Below, piece after piece: positions 18,074 through 27,174 of a stretch of 64,000 nucleotides of DNA. The DNA lies in the NCBI RefSeq assembly GCF_026241155.1, contig NZ_JAPFGP010000005.1:186001-250000 (forward strand), in the 5' to 3' direction. The stretch comes from Paucibacter sp. PLA-PC-4 (GTDB lineage: Bacteria; Pseudomonadota; Gammaproteobacteria; Burkholderiales; Burkholderiaceae_C). A program made the translations under genes and the position numbers. The notes under the pieces are model-generated. The model had not been told where the DNA came from, searched no databases, and was given only the letters and a program-made list of their open reading frames with translations. How positions within the stretch are numbered: position 1 is the stretch's first letter; the number at the start of each line of letters is the position of its first letter.

Positions 18074-19424
18074 TCTTGACCTCCCCGCTCTCCTGCACCA
18101 GCCAGGTCTGGATCGCATTGTTGTGATAGATCGAGCGCCGGCCACGCACCGCACGCAGCTGGGCATAGTTGGGCTGCACATGACCAGTCTCGTCGGTGGC
18201 CCGGCTCATCACGAGGGTCGCCTGGCCGTCCCAGACCCAGTCGAGATTGAAGCGGGTCAGGCAGCGGTCCAGCACCGGAGTCTCCAGCCGGGCCGCTCGC
18301 CAGTTGCGGCCGCCGTCAACCGAAACATCGACCTTGGCAATCTTGCCGCGGCCCGACCAGGCCAAGCCGCTGATGTTGTAGAAGCCCTTGTCCAGCAAGA
18401 CCTGCCCCCCGCTGGGCGTCGTGATGACGCTCTTGACCTCCTGGATAGAGGTGTACTGGCGGTGCAGGCCGTCGGGCATCAGGTCGATGTAGTGAATGTT
18501 CTCGTCCTTGCTGGCCCAGGGTTGGTCGCCCACCTCGATGCGGCGCAGGTACTTGACCCAGCTGACGCCCTGCACGCCCGGCACCACCAAGCGCAGCGGA
18601 TAGCCGTTCTCGGGTCGCAGCATCTCGCCGTTCTGACCATAGGCCAGCAGCACCTGGCCGCTGCGGACCAGCTCCATCGGGATGGTTCGCGTCATCGCCG
18701 AGCCATCGGCACCCTCGGCCAGCACGAAACGGGCGCGCTTCAGGTCGACGCCGCACATCTCCAGCACATCGATCAGGCGCACGCCGGTGAACTCGCTGCA
18801 GCTGAGCATGCCGTGGCTGTACTGCACGGTGGGCACGGCCACATTGCCCCACTCCATGCCGGTGTTGGCGCCGCACTCGATGAAATGAAAGCGCGAGACG
18901 CTGGGCAGGCGCATCAGCTCGTCCATCGTGAACACCATCGCCCGCTTGAGCATCTTTTCGTCCGAGCCATTGATCATCAGCCGGTGCGTGCTGGGGTCGA
19001 TGTCCCACCAGCCCTGGTGATGGCGTTCAAAATGCAGGCCGCTGGGCGTGACAATGCCAAACATGCCCTGCAGCGGCGCAAAGGACACCGAGGCCTGGCG
19101 GGTCTGCGTCAGGCCCGGACTTTGGCGACGCTGCAGATTGGTCTCGTACTTCGACGGCTTGCCATAGCCCTCCAGCGCCACCGGCTGGCCCAGACTCAGC
19201 GCATGCGGCGGCAGGTTCAGGATGTTTGGGTCGCCACCCTGGGCTGGCACCGGGTTGGCCTGGGCGCGCAGCGTGCCGCTGGCCAGCGCCGCACTGGCCG
19301 CCGCAAAGGCGCCGCGCAGGAACCCGCGCCGCTCGGCTGGTGCCTGCTGCTGCATCAGGGCCAGGTCTTGTCGGCTGAGGAAGCCCTCGGGCGCCCGCCG
19401 CAGCCGGCCGGTCTTCTCGTTCAT
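18057..19424 (-). CDS. soxC: SoxC sulfane dehydrogenase, molybdopterin subunit
   Basis: 455 residues of the sulfite-oxidase fold. A Tat signal (ERRGFLRGAF, Arg32-Arg33) fits export of a folded molybdenum-cofactor protein. Cys184 in FIECGANTG is the expected molybdenum ligand, and a dimerisation domain follows. The ATG at 19424 is preceded by AAGGAGAC and begins 13 bases after the stop of the regulatory gene, so both are probably on one transcript. Confidence 0.95.
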   Translation of the reverse strand: MNEKTGRLRRAPEGFLSRQDLALMQQQAPAERRGFLRGAFAAASAALASGTLRAQANPVPAQGGDPNILNLPPHALSLGQPVALEGYGKPSKYETNLQRRQSPGLTQTRQASVSFAPLQGMFGIVTPSGLHFERHHQGWWDIDPSTHRLMINGSDEKMLKRAMVFTMDELMRLPSVSRFHFIECGANTGMEWGNVAVPTVQYSHGMLSCSEFTGVRLIDVLEMCGVDLKRARFVLAEGADGSAMTRTIPMELVRSGQVLLAYGQNGEMLRPENGYPLRLVVPGVQGVSWVKYLRRIEVGDQPWASKDENIHYIDLMPDGLHRQYTSIQEVKSVITTPSGGQVLLDKGFYNISGLAWSGRGKIAKVDVSVDGGRNWRAARLETPVLDRCLTRFNLDWVWDGQATLVMSRATDETGHVQPNYAQLRAVRGRRSIYHNNAIQTWLVQESGEVKNVQLS

Positions 19425-19437
19425 GATCTTGTCTCCT

Positions 19438-19809
19438 TCAGGCACGAGTCATCAGCAGCCGCTCGGCGGGCTCGACCGCGTGCGGGTCATCTATCTCGAT
19501 CGCGATCTGCGTGCAGACCGCGCGGCACAGCGCGACGGCGCGCTCGTTGCTGACCCGGTAGAACATCTGCACCCCATCGCGACGTCGCGCCAGGATGCCG
19601 GCGCGGTAGAGGTGACCGAGGTGCTGCGACATATTCGGCTGCGTGGTCTCGATCTCGAGCAGCAGGTCAGACACGCTTTTTTCGCCCCGGCACAGCGCGC
19701 TGATGATCTTCAGCCTCAAGGGCGTGGCCATCAGCCCAAAGAGCTCGGCGGCGATCTCGTACACCCGGTCGGCTTCGGCCGGAGGCGGCGTGGCGTGGCT
19801 TGTCTGCAT
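19438..19809 (-). CDS. ArsR-family regulator, probable persulfide-sensing repressor of sox
   Basis: 123 residues with a winged helix-turn-helix (TQPNMSQHLGHLYRAG). Cys40 (ISALCRGEK) and Cys95 or Cys99 (ALCRAVC) sit where SoxR/SqrR/BigR-type regulators have the cysteine pair that reacts with persulfides. It leads the sox operon. The frame extends 60 bases further upstream to an ATG at 19869, but that extension would cover the inverted repeat at 19826-19851, and homology begins near the ATG at 19809, so I chose the shorter form. No strong ribosome-binding site is visible. Control of sox by reactive sulfur is inferred from family and position. Confidence 0.85.
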   Translation of the reverse strand: MQTSHATPPPAEADRVYEIAAELFGLMATPLRLKIISALCRGEKSVSDLLLEIETTQPNMSQHLGHLYRAGILARRRDGVQMFYRVSNERAVALCRAVCTQIAIEIDDPHAVEPAERLLMTRA

Positions 19810-19825
19810 GTCAATGCCAAATATC

Positions 19826-19851
19826 AATATATAAGCAAATGCTAATTTATA
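19826..19851. promoter_or_regulatory. candidate ArsR-type operator upstream of the sox operon
   Basis: An imperfect inverted repeat in an AT-rich island: core AGCA-AA-TGCT flanked by AATATATA on the left and AATTTATA on the right (five of eight flank positions symmetric). It lies 17 bases from the regulator's chosen ATG, between the sox operon and the divergent GGDEF gene. Size and AT-rich symmetry fit an ArsR dimer site. Binding is inferred. Confidence 0.5.
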
Positions 19852-19961
19852 CCGATTGAGCCGGCGCAAGCCTGGGATATACCCTGGGCGCTACGGCCAC
19901 CGCACTGGGCTCGCCCCCATGCACAATTTGACTCACCCTCATTGCCTTGCAGTCCGGCATC

Positions 19962-20984
19962 GTGAAACTCCCCTTCAGCGCCGCCAAGCAACTCCCCACC
20001 GCCAGCAGCAGGTCGGTAAAGACCCGCACGCTGGCGGTGCTGGCCCTGGTCGGCCTGCTGGGCGTAGCCCTGGCGGCCTGGCTGCGTGCTGGCCACGAGG
20101 CCAGACTGGCCAAAGAGCATGTGCTGGGTATGGCGCTGCAGGACCTTGTGCTGGTGCTGGCTCTGGGCCTGGCCAGCGTGCTGATGCTGGAGCGACTGCT
20201 GCTGCGGCCGCTGCGCCGCCTGGCCGAACGCGCCCACAGCTTTGATCCAAGCCTGCCGCCGAGCTCGCTGTCATGGCCCGACACGCAGGGCGGCACGCGC
20301 GAGCTGCACCAGATCAACAAGGCCTTCGAGCGGGTGCATCTGAGCCTGGGGGCCCAGCTACAGCAGGAACAGTCGGAAGCCGCGCGCCTGCGCAGCGAGG
20401 TCGAGCAGCACGGCCGGGTGCTGGCTCAGACGCAACAGGCGCTGGACGCCGCCCGGCGCGAGTTGGCGGCGCTGAGCCGCTCCGATACGTTGACCGGCTT
20501 GGCCAACCGCCGCGAGTTCGACGACGCCTTGCGCCGCGAGTTCAAGCGCGCCCAGCGCCAGCACAGCCGGCTGGCCCTGGCGGTGATGGATCTGGACAGC
20601 TTCCGGGCCTACAACGAGCAACAGGGCCGAACCGCCGGCGATGCGGCGCTGCAGGCCTTTGCCAGGCTGCTGGGTGAGCGCTTCAAGCGCGACACCGATG
20701 TGGTCGCTCGCCTGGGCGGCGAGGAGTTCGTCGCGCTGCTGCCCGGTTTCGATATCGAGATGGCCCAGGGCCTGATGGAGCAGTTGCGCGAGGACTGGCG
20801 CTCACTTGCACTGGCCCATCCATCCAGCCCGGCGGTCGACAAAATCCTGACCGTCAGCATCGGCCTGGCTGCCTACAGCGCCACCCACCCTTATCTGAGC
20901 CCGCAGGCCCTGCTGCAGGCAGCCGATGAGGCTCTCTACATCGCCAAGCACGCCGGCCGCGACCGACTCAGCTTGGCCGCGTGA
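19962..20984 (+). CDS. membrane-bound GGDEF diguanylate cyclase
   Basis: 340 residues from the GTG at 19962 (a TTG at 19947 is the alternative). Two hydrophobic segments (about 20-40 and 55-80) are followed by a probable coiled coil (about 125-180) and a GGDEF domain with the active variant GGEEF at 252-256. It should make c-di-GMP at the inner membrane. The gene is divergent from the sox operon. A hairpin (GGCCGC and GCGGCC arms, 20975-20993) spans its stop codon and the stop of the convergent HDOD gene. Confidence 0.88.
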   Translation: MKLPFSAAKQLPTASSRSVKTRTLAVLALVGLLGVALAAWLRAGHEARLAKEHVLGMALQDLVLVLALGLASVLMLERLLLRPLRRLAERAHSFDPSLPPSSLSWPDTQGGTRELHQINKAFERVHLSLGAQLQQEQSEAARLRSEVEQHGRVLAQTQQALDAARRELAALSRSDTLTGLANRREFDDALRREFKRAQRQHSRLALAVMDLDSFRAYNEQQGRTAGDAALQAFARLLGERFKRDTDVVARLGGEEFVALLPGFDIEMAQGLMEQLREDWRSLALAHPSSPAVDKILTVSIGLAAYSATHPYLSPQALLQAADEALYIAKHAGRDRLSLAA

Positions 20985-21803
20985 TCAGCGGCCGCGCGAC
21001 TGCGCTTCGTTGAGCTGTTCACTGACGCGGCGCGCGGCGCGCAGCACCAGGGTCTCGTCGAGCTGGGCCTGGGGCGCGATCGCGTGGGCGACGTCTTCCA
21101 GGTCGGCCGGCTTGTTCATCAGCACCCAGGCGATCGCCGAGATCGCGCAGATGCTGCGGCGCTGGGCCGCCTCGGGGATCAGCAGGCTGTCCTGGATCTG
21201 CACATGGTGGCGCACGCTGGTGACCGCCGCTGGCGCCAGTCCCCAGCTTTCGCACAAAGCAGCGCCCAATGCGTCATGGCTCACGCCAAACGCCGTGTGC
21301 TCCAGCTGCACCAGCTCGGCATCGGTCTTCGCGGCGCGCAACATGGCCGGGTAGTGCGCCGAGGCATGGCGGTACAGCACCGCCTTGCCACATTCCTCAA
21401 ACAGGCCGGCCGAATGCGATGCCCAGGGGTCCACACCCAACATCTGGCCCATGCGGCCCATCAGCAGGCCACGCTGCGAGGCACGGCTCCAGACCGGCTC
21501 CAGCTCGACGGCCGGCGGAAACGCGGCACGCAGCCCCATCTCGAAGGTGATGGCCGCGACCTCGCGCATACCCAAATAGGTCAGCGCCTGGTGCACGGTC
21601 TGCACCCGGCCCTGCAGGCCATACAGTGATGAATTGACAGCCTTCAGTACGGCGGCGGCCAGCGCCATATCGGTCTCAACCAGTCCCGAGATCGCCGGCA
21701 GGTCCACATCCTCAGCCGCCATCAGCAGCGACAGCTTGACCAACACCTCGGGCTGGGTGGGGATCTCGATGTCCAGGGTACGAAGTTGCGGATCGACAGG
21801 CAT
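20985..21803 (-). CDS. HDOD-domain signalling protein
   Basis: 272 residues, mostly one HDOD domain (about 15-215), a catalytically inert relative of HD hydrolases common in bacterial signalling. Recognisable strings are LLMAAEDVDLPAISGLVETD and SLYGLQGRVQTVHQALTYLG. Function is unknown beyond family; HDOD proteins often sit near c-di-GMP genes, as here. I chose the ATG at 21803; the frame is open to 21872, but the extra residues look non-native and would overlap the neighbouring gene. The stop codon abuts that of the convergent cyclase. Confidence 0.85.
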   Translation of the reverse strand: MPVDPQLRTLDIEIPTQPEVLVKLSLLMAAEDVDLPAISGLVETDMALAAAVLKAVNSSLYGLQGRVQTVHQALTYLGMREVAAITFEMGLRAAFPPAVELEPVWSRASQRGLLMGRMGQMLGVDPWASHSAGLFEECGKAVLYRHASAHYPAMLRAAKTDAELVQLEHTAFGVSHDALGAALCESWGLAPAAVTSVRHHVQIQDSLLIPEAAQRRSICAISAIAWVLMNKPADLEDVAHAIAPQAQLDETLVLRAARRVSEQLNEAQSRGR

Positions 21804-21855
21804 GGTTTTTTGTTTATCACTTGGGGCCAAGGACTGAATAGTAGCGCCGCTTGGC

Positions 21856-22617
21856 TCAGCGCAGAAACGCATCCCAGCCTGTTTTCAGAATCAGCGCTGT
21901 GACCACGAAGACAAACATCCCGCGCACAAAGCCAGCGCCATGTTTCAAGGCCATGCGCGTTCCCAAGAGGCTGCCCAGCACATTGGTGACGGCCATCACC
22001 GCCGCGATATGCCACCAGACATGGCCCTTCAGCGCGAACAGCAGCAGGGCTGAGGCATTGGTAGCCGTGTTCAGCAGCTTGGCACTGGCCGAGGCGTGCA
22101 GGAAGTCAAAGCCCAAGAAACGCACGAACAGGAAGACGAAGAAGCTGCCGGTGCCGGGGCCGAAAAAGCCGTCGTAAAAACCGATCACCAGCCCGATGGT
22201 ACTGGCCAGCCAGGCCTCGGTAACGCCACTGTGGCGGGGTGCGTGTTCGCGGCCCAGGTCCTTTTTTGCCAGCGTATAGATCAGCACCGCCAGCAAAATC
22301 AGCGGCAGCGCCTTGCGCAAGCCGCTGGGGTCGACCAGCGTGACGGACCAGGCACCGGCGAAGCTGCCTAGCAGCGCGGCACCGGCGGCCGGCAGCAAGG
22401 CATGCCAGGGCAGGGTGACGCGGCGCGCGAATTGCGCCGTGGCCCAGGCGGTGCCCCAGATCGCGCCGCCCTTGTTAGTGCCGAACAGCGTGGCCGGCGC
22501 GGCGCTCGGAAACACGCTGAACAGCGCCGGCACCAGCACCAGCCCACCGCCGCCCACCACGGCATCGACAAAACCGGCCAGCAGGGAGGCCAGGGCGACG
22601 GTGACAAGCTCAAGCAT
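21856..22617 (-). CDS. TauE/SafE (TSUP) family membrane transporter
   Basis: 253 residues with about eight membrane segments and the family glycine motifs VDAVVGGGGLVLVPAL and GFYDGFFGPGTGSFF. TSUP proteins move sulfite, organosulfonates or other small anions. It sits about 2 kb from the sox operon with two signalling genes between, so a link to sulfur oxidation is only suggestive. The terminator hairpin at 22648-22668 lies just upstream of its start. Confidence 0.85.
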   Translation of the reverse strand: MLELVTVALASLLAGFVDAVVGGGGLVLVPALFSVFPSAAPATLFGTNKGGAIWGTAWATAQFARRVTLPWHALLPAAGAALLGSFAGAWSVTLVDPSGLRKALPLILLAVLIYTLAKKDLGREHAPRHSGVTEAWLASTIGLVIGFYDGFFGPGTGSFFVFLFVRFLGFDFLHASASAKLLNTATNASALLLFALKGHVWWHIAAVMAVTNVLGSLLGTRMALKHGAGFVRGMFVFVVTALILKTGWDAFLR

Positions 22618-22647
22618 GCGACGTGATTCCGGACGGCAACAATAAAA

Positions 22648-22668
22648 CGGGCACCATTAAGGTGCCCG
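22648..22668 (-). terminator. orphan intrinsic terminator, minus strand
   Basis: Perfect 8-base-pair stem CGGGCACC / GGTGCCCG with a five-base loop; on the minus strand it is followed by TTTTATTG. It would end transcripts arriving from above 22668, where no convincing gene lies, and it stands just upstream of the TauE/SafE start. Confidence 0.7.
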
Positions 22669-23049
22669 CGAATGGTGACAGTGTCACTGAAATCGTTCGA
22701 ATTGCTTTGAATTGCTTGCTTTGTTTGTCTCCTCAGCCCCGCCTAGCAGCCGCTGTTCGCACATTGACTGCATCGAGTGAGATGGAATGTAGGGATTCAA
22801 AGCCATGCACGCACTTGGGGTTTTCACTTGTGACAAAGCTCCGTTTTGGTGCGTAAGCGAGCGCTCACTGTTTATAAAAGTGCCTTCAATCATAAAAATG
22901 TCATTTTTCTGACACGCACACATCCTGACGAACTCTGCGGTGGTCGCGCAAACTTGCGGCGATCGCCGTGGTGTGGATGCCGACATGTGTGGTCGCAGGA
23001 ATGGGTTTTTCCAGGCTTGGCCAACTGCGGCGCATGGAAAGATCGCCGC
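22669..23049. other. AT-richer gene-poor stretch with palindrome and repeats
   Basis: No convincing protein gene. It contains a 13-base palindrome GTGACAGTGTCAC (22675-22687), two copies of GAATTGCTT close to 22700, and AT-rich blocks around 22870-22915 that could hold promoters. On the minus strand a GAGGAGACAAAC string, typical of a ribosome-binding region, occurs with no start codon in place. A weak minus-strand frame (22684-22806, 40 residues) runs toward the terminator. It may be a small RNA gene or the leader of a deleted gene. Confidence 0.4.
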
Positions 23050-24396
23050 ATGCGCTTTTCACCCATCATGGCCCTGACCCTGCTGCTGGCCGGCTGTGGC
23101 GGCGGCGGGTCTGGCGGCGATGCCGCACCTCCTGTGGCCGCACCTCCTGTACCGACGCTGAGCCTGCCCAGCACCGCGCTGGGCGCGGCCGAGCTGGCGG
23201 TGTTGGTCGCCGAGGGCGACCCCTTGTCCGAGGCCATCGCCAGCCACTACCAGGCGGCACGCGGCCTAGCGGCGACCCAGCTGATTCGGGTGCGCCTACC
23301 TGGCCCGTCCGACGTCATCTCGGCGGCCGACTTCGCGCTGCTCAAGACCGAGATCGATGCCAAGCTGCCAGGCACCGCGCAAGCGAGCCTGATGACCTGG
23401 ACCGCCCCCTCGCGGGTGGCCGGCCCCAGCTGTTCGATGAGCATCACCAGCGCGCTGGCTTTGGGTTTCGATGAGCGCTACTGCTCGAACCGCTGCAGCG
23501 CCACCGCCGCTTCGCCGCTGTACGACTCGGAGTCGCGCCGGCCCTGGGCCGATCACCGCATCCGGCCGTCGATGATGCTGGGCGCCCGCACACTGGAGTC
23601 GGCCCGGGCCCTGATCGCTCGCGGCCTCGCCGCCGACGCCACCCAGCCCGGCGGCGACGGCTATCTGCTGCGCACCAGCGACGCTGCGCGCAGCGTGCGC
23701 TACCCCGACTATCTGGCACTGCCCGCCGCCTGGGCCGGCCGCCTGCGGCTGGAGCACCTCGACAATGCGAGCGGCACTGCCAGCGACAGCCTCGGCGGTC
23801 GCAGCAATGTGCTGTTCTACTTCACCGGTCTGAGCCGGGTGCCGGGTCTTGCCGGCATCAGCTTCCGCCCCGGCGCGGTGGCCGACCATCTGACCTCCTT
23901 CGGCGGCCATCTGCCCGACGGCATGGGTCAGATGCCCATCACCGCCTGGCTCGACGCCGGCGCGACGGCCAGCTACGGCACGGTCGAGGAACCTTGCAAT
24001 TTCACGCAGAAGTTCTCGCACGCCTCGGTGCTGATCGACCACTACTACCGTGGCGCCAGCCTGATCGAGGCCTACTGGAAGTCGGTGCAATGGCCAGGCC
24101 AGGGCCTGTTCATCGGCGAACCGCTGGCCCGGCCTTTTGCAGACCAGCCGTCGTTCACGATAGACGGTGGCCAGTACCTGATCAGCACCCGCGCGCTGCG
24201 CCCGGGCAGCTCCTACGCACTGGAATACCAGAACGGCGCTGGCGCCTGGATCGCGCTGGCCGGCCTCACTCCGACGCGTGCCCAACTGCAGACTCTGCGC
24301 GCACCATTGCCGCCGGCCGGCACCACCCGGCTGCGCTGGGTCGGCCCCTGCCCCACCGACAGCGTGCAGCGCTGCACGCTGGCAAGCAGCGGTTGA
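23050..24396 (+). CDS. TIGR03790-like lipoprotein
   Basis: 448 residues beginning with a lipoprotein signal (LTLLLAGC) and a Gly/Ala/Pro linker. The body resembles the TIGR03790 family of uncharacterised exported proteins, with strings such as SHYQAARGLAATQLIRVRLP and the later FYFTGLSRVP. Function is unknown. An upstream open frame exists, but the ATG at 23050 directly precedes the lipobox signal. A perfect palindrome (24361-24380, arms AGCGTGCAGC and GCTGCACGCT) sits near the end of the gene and could fold in the transcript. Confidence 0.75.
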   Translation: MRFSPIMALTLLLAGCGGGGSGGDAAPPVAAPPVPTLSLPSTALGAAELAVLVAEGDPLSEAIASHYQAARGLAATQLIRVRLPGPSDVISAADFALLKTEIDAKLPGTAQASLMTWTAPSRVAGPSCSMSITSALALGFDERYCSNRCSATAASPLYDSESRRPWADHRIRPSMMLGARTLESARALIARGLAADATQPGGDGYLLRTSDAARSVRYPDYLALPAAWAGRLRLEHLDNASGTASDSLGGRSNVLFYFTGLSRVPGLAGISFRPGAVADHLTSFGGHLPDGMGQMPITAWLDAGATASYGTVEEPCNFTQKFSHASVLIDHYYRGASLIEAYWKSVQWPGQGLFIGEPLARPFADQPSFTIDGGQYLISTRALRPGSSYALEYQNGAGAWIALAGLTPTRAQLQTLRAPLPPAGTTRLRWVGPCPTDSVQRCTLASSG

Positions 24397-24501
24397 ACAT
24401 TGATAGCGCTCAAAAGCCGGCCTTTTTTACGGCTGCCTCTGGCGAAGATGCACTAGGCTGGAGCGCTTGTCAGCACGCCACCCCGTTTCGGAGAAGCCTT
24501 C

Positions 24502-26259
24502 ATGCAAGACATGACCCCATCGCCAGCGAGTTCGCTGGGTCGCCACAGCGTGGCTTTTCGCCTTTGGGCTTCGGTGATCGCGGTCATCGTCGCGCTGATT
24601 GCGGTGATCACTTTCGCTGCGGTACGCAGCAGTAAGGTGCAGGAACAGACAACCACCGTGGCCGCTGCAATGGACGCCAAGGTCGACGCCGCTAAGCGCT
24701 GGGCAGGGCTGACCACCACCAATGTCGTGCGGGTGCAAGCCTCGGCAGCCAGTACAGACCCGGCCGTCGATGCCCTCTTCAAGGAGGTGATTCCCGCCAC
24801 TATCGGCGAAATCAGCAAGGTCCAGAAAGCCATCGAGGCCATGGATCTGAGCGACAAGGACAAAGCCCTGATGGACAAGGTCGCGGCCGAGCGCAAGATC
24901 GTGCTGGAATCACTGGCCAAGATCCGCAGCGTCAAGGCCACCGACCCGGCCGCAGCCGCCCAGGAGCTGAGCGCGCGCTTCAATCCGGCGGTCGATGTAT
25001 ATCTGAAGTCACTCAACGACTTCGCCGAGGAGCAGGTCCGCGCCAAGGCCGAGATCCTGGCGGAGCTGGCCGAGCAGCGCAAGAGCACAGTGCGCATCGC
25101 CGGGGTGCTGATCGCGTTGGTCGTGATCGGCCTGATCGCCGGTGCGTTCTGGCTGGTGCGCTCGATCCAGCAGCCGCTGGCCCAGGCCATGAAGGCCGCC
25201 GACCAAATCGCCGGCGGCGACCTGACCACCTCGGTGCATGTGAGCCGGCGCGACGAGTTCGGTCTGCTGCTCGGTTCGATGGAGCGCATGGTGGCCCAGC
25301 TGCGCAGCGTGGTCGGCGAGGTGCGCCAGGGCATCGAATCAGTGTCCACCGCCTCCAGCGAGATCGCAACGGGCAACCATGACCTCAGCGCCCGCACCGA
25401 GCAGACCGCCTCCAGCCTGCAGCAAACCGCCAGCTCGATGGAGCAACTGACCGCCACCGTCGGCCACTCGGCCGACACCGCCCGCCAGGCCAACCAGCTG
25501 GCCGGTTCGGCTGCTGAGGCTGCGGTGCGCGGCGGCCAAGTGGTCGAGCAAGTGGTCAGCAATATGGCCCAGATCACCGAGAGCTCGCGCAAGATCGGTG
25601 ACATCATCGGCACCATCGACGGCATCGCCTTCCAGACCAATATCCTGGCGCTGAACGCCGCCGTCGAAGCGGCGCGCGCCGGCGAGCAAGGCCGGGGGTT
25701 CGCGGTCGTGGCCTCCGAGGTGCGCTCGCTGGCCCAGCGCTCGGCCGAGGCCGCCAAGGAGATCAAGACCCTGATCGGCGCCTCTGTGGAGCGGGTCGAA
25801 TCGGGCGCCCAGCTGGTCGAGCAGACCGGCACGGCGATGCAGGACATCGTGACCAGCGTCAAGCGCGTGACCGATCTGATCGGCGAGATCGCCTCGGCCG
25901 CCACCGAGCAGCGCGACGGCATCGCGCAGGTCAATGTGGCTGTCACCAACCTCGATCACATGACGCAGCAGAACGCTGCGCTGGTGGAGGAGTCGGCCGC
26001 CGCCGCGCAATCGCTGCGCGAGCAGTCGGCACGGCTGGCCGAGGTGGTGTCGGTATTCAAGGTAGACCAGAAGTTCCAGGCCCCGGCCGCCACTGGGGCG
26101 CCGAAGCCTGTGACCAGGAGCACCTCGCGCCCTTCGCCGGTGGCCGCGAAGAAGCCTACAGCGACCAAACCGAAGCCGGCGGCCCGCTCTGCGCCTTCAC
26201 CGGCTCCTGCGCCCAAGGCCAGCCCGGCGCCCACCACCGACGAGTGGGAATCGTTTTGA
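24502..26259 (+). CDS. methyl-accepting chemotaxis protein
   Basis: 585 residues: transmembrane segment near 22-41, a periplasmic four-helix-type sensor, a second segment near 195-216, a HAMP domain, and a long cytoplasmic signalling helix containing the hairpin tip ([20 protein letters not shown]). After a Pro/Ala/Lys-rich linker the protein ends in EWESF, which resembles the C-terminal pentapeptide that tethers CheR and CheB to high-abundance receptors. No che genes are nearby. The ligand is unknown. Confidence 0.93.
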   Translation: MQDMTPSPASSLGRHSVAFRLWASVIAVIVALIAVITFAAVRSSKVQEQTTTVAAAMDAKVDAAKRWAGLTTTNVVRVQASAASTDPAVDALFKEVIPATIGEISKVQKAIEAMDLSDKDKALMDKVAAERKIVLESLAKIRSVKATDPAAAAQELSARFNPAVDVYLKSLNDFAEEQVRAKAEILAELAEQRKSTVRIAGVLIALVVIGLIAGAFWLVRSIQQPLAQAMKAADQIAGGDLTTSVHVSRRDEFGLLLGSMERMVAQLRSVVGEVRQGIESVSTASSEIATGNHDLSARTEQTASSLQQTASSMEQLTATVGHSADTARQANQLAGSAAEAAVRGGQVVEQVVSNMAQITESSRKIGDIIGTIDGIAFQTNILALNAAVEAARAGEQGRGFAVVASEVRSLAQRSAEAAKEIKTLIGASVERVESGAQLVEQTGTAMQDIVTSVKRVTDLIGEIASAATEQRDGIAQVNVAVTNLDHMTQQNAALVEESAAAAQSLREQSARLAEVVSVFKVDQKFQAPAATGAPKPVTRSTSRPSPVAAKKPTATKPKPAARSAPSPAPAPKASPAPTTDEWESF

Positions 26260-26299
26260 GCCCTCACGCCGGCATGCGCTTGGGCCTTCGGCAGGCGAC

Positions 26300-26321
26300 G
26301 GGCAAGCCCTAGGGCTTGTCC
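26300..26321. terminator. hairpin between convergent genes
   Basis: Arms GGGCAAGCCC and GGGCTTGTCC form a near-perfect stem (one G-U pair) between the chemoreceptor gene and the convergent aldo/keto reductase gene. There is no T run, so termination by this hairpin alone is uncertain. Confidence 0.4.
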
Positions 26322-26332
26322 TCGGCCCAGCC

Positions 26333-27151
26333 TCAGTCCCAGATCGGCGCCAGGCCCTCTGGATTGACCAGGCGCCCGCCGCGCTCAAGGCTCGCGATCT
26401 GCGCCATCTCAGCCGGACTCAGCACCAACTGTGGCGCCAGCAGGTTGCTGGCCAGATTCTCCCGCTTGGTCGATGAGGGGATGACCGCATAGCCCTGCTG
26501 CAGCGCCCAGGCGAGCACGACCTGGGCCGGCGTCGCCCGGCGCTCCGCCGCGATACGGATGATCAGCTCATCCTTCAACACCAAGCCATAGGCCAAGGTC
26601 ATATAGGAGGTGATCGGTACGCCCTGGCTGCGCGCGAACTCGACGATCTTGCGGTTCTGCAAGTAGGGATGCAGCTCGATCTGGTTGGTCGCGATGTGCT
26701 TGGCGCCGACCGCGGCGATCGCCTGCTTCATCAGGTCCACCGTGAAGTTCGAGACGCCGATCTGGCGGGTCAGACCTTGAGCCTTGGCTTGCATCAGCGC
26801 TGCCAAGGTCTCGGACAGCGGCACCGCGTTGCCCGGCGAGGGCCAATGGATCAGCGTCAGGTCGAGGTAGTCGGTGCGCAGCTTGGCCAGGCTTTCCTTG
26901 AGGCCTGGGATCAGCCGGTCACCGGCCAGCTGCTCGGTCCAGACCTTGGTTGTCAGGAACAGCTGCTCGCGCGGCACGTCGCTCTCGGCAATGGCCTGGC
27001 CCACCTCGGCCTCGTTGCCATAGATCTGGGCCGTGTCGATGGCCCGAAAGCCAAGTTCCAGCGCCGTCTTGACCGAGTCGATGACGATCTGGTTCTTCAG
27101 GCGGAAGGTGCCGAGGCCGAAGGTAGGGATGGCGGTGGTGGTGTCGTTCAT
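26333..27151 (-). CDS. dkgB: aldo/keto reductase, DkgB-like
   Basis: 272-residue NADPH-dependent aldo/keto reductase. The catalytic tetrad is visible: Asp39 and Tyr44 ([15 protein letters not shown]), Lys69 (LTTKVW) and His102 (LIHWPSP). Length and sequence are closest in my reading to 2,5-diketo-D-gluconate reductase B, which also reduces methylglyoxal and other aldehydes; the physiological substrate is not known. It follows the MFS gene after 23 bases, so the two are probably co-transcribed and controlled by the divergent LysR gene. Confidence 0.88.
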   Translation of the reverse strand: MNDTTTAIPTFGLGTFRLKNQIVIDSVKTALELGFRAIDTAQIYGNEAEVGQAIAESDVPREQLFLTTKVWTEQLAGDRLIPGLKESLAKLRTDYLDLTLIHWPSPGNAVPLSETLAALMQAKAQGLTRQIGVSNFTVDLMKQAIAAVGAKHIATNQIELHPYLQNRKIVEFARSQGVPITSYMTLAYGLVLKDELIIRIAAERRATPAQVVLAWALQQGYAVIPSSTKRENLASNLLAPQLVLSPAEMAQIASLERGGRLVNPEGLAPIWD

Positions 27152-27174
27152 GGTTTGACCTTGCAATCAGTGCA

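Noticed and set aside
24453-25949. 498-codon minus-strand open frame
   Set aside because: Exactly opposite the chemoreceptor gene; low-complexity Ser/Ala/Arg translation without family features.
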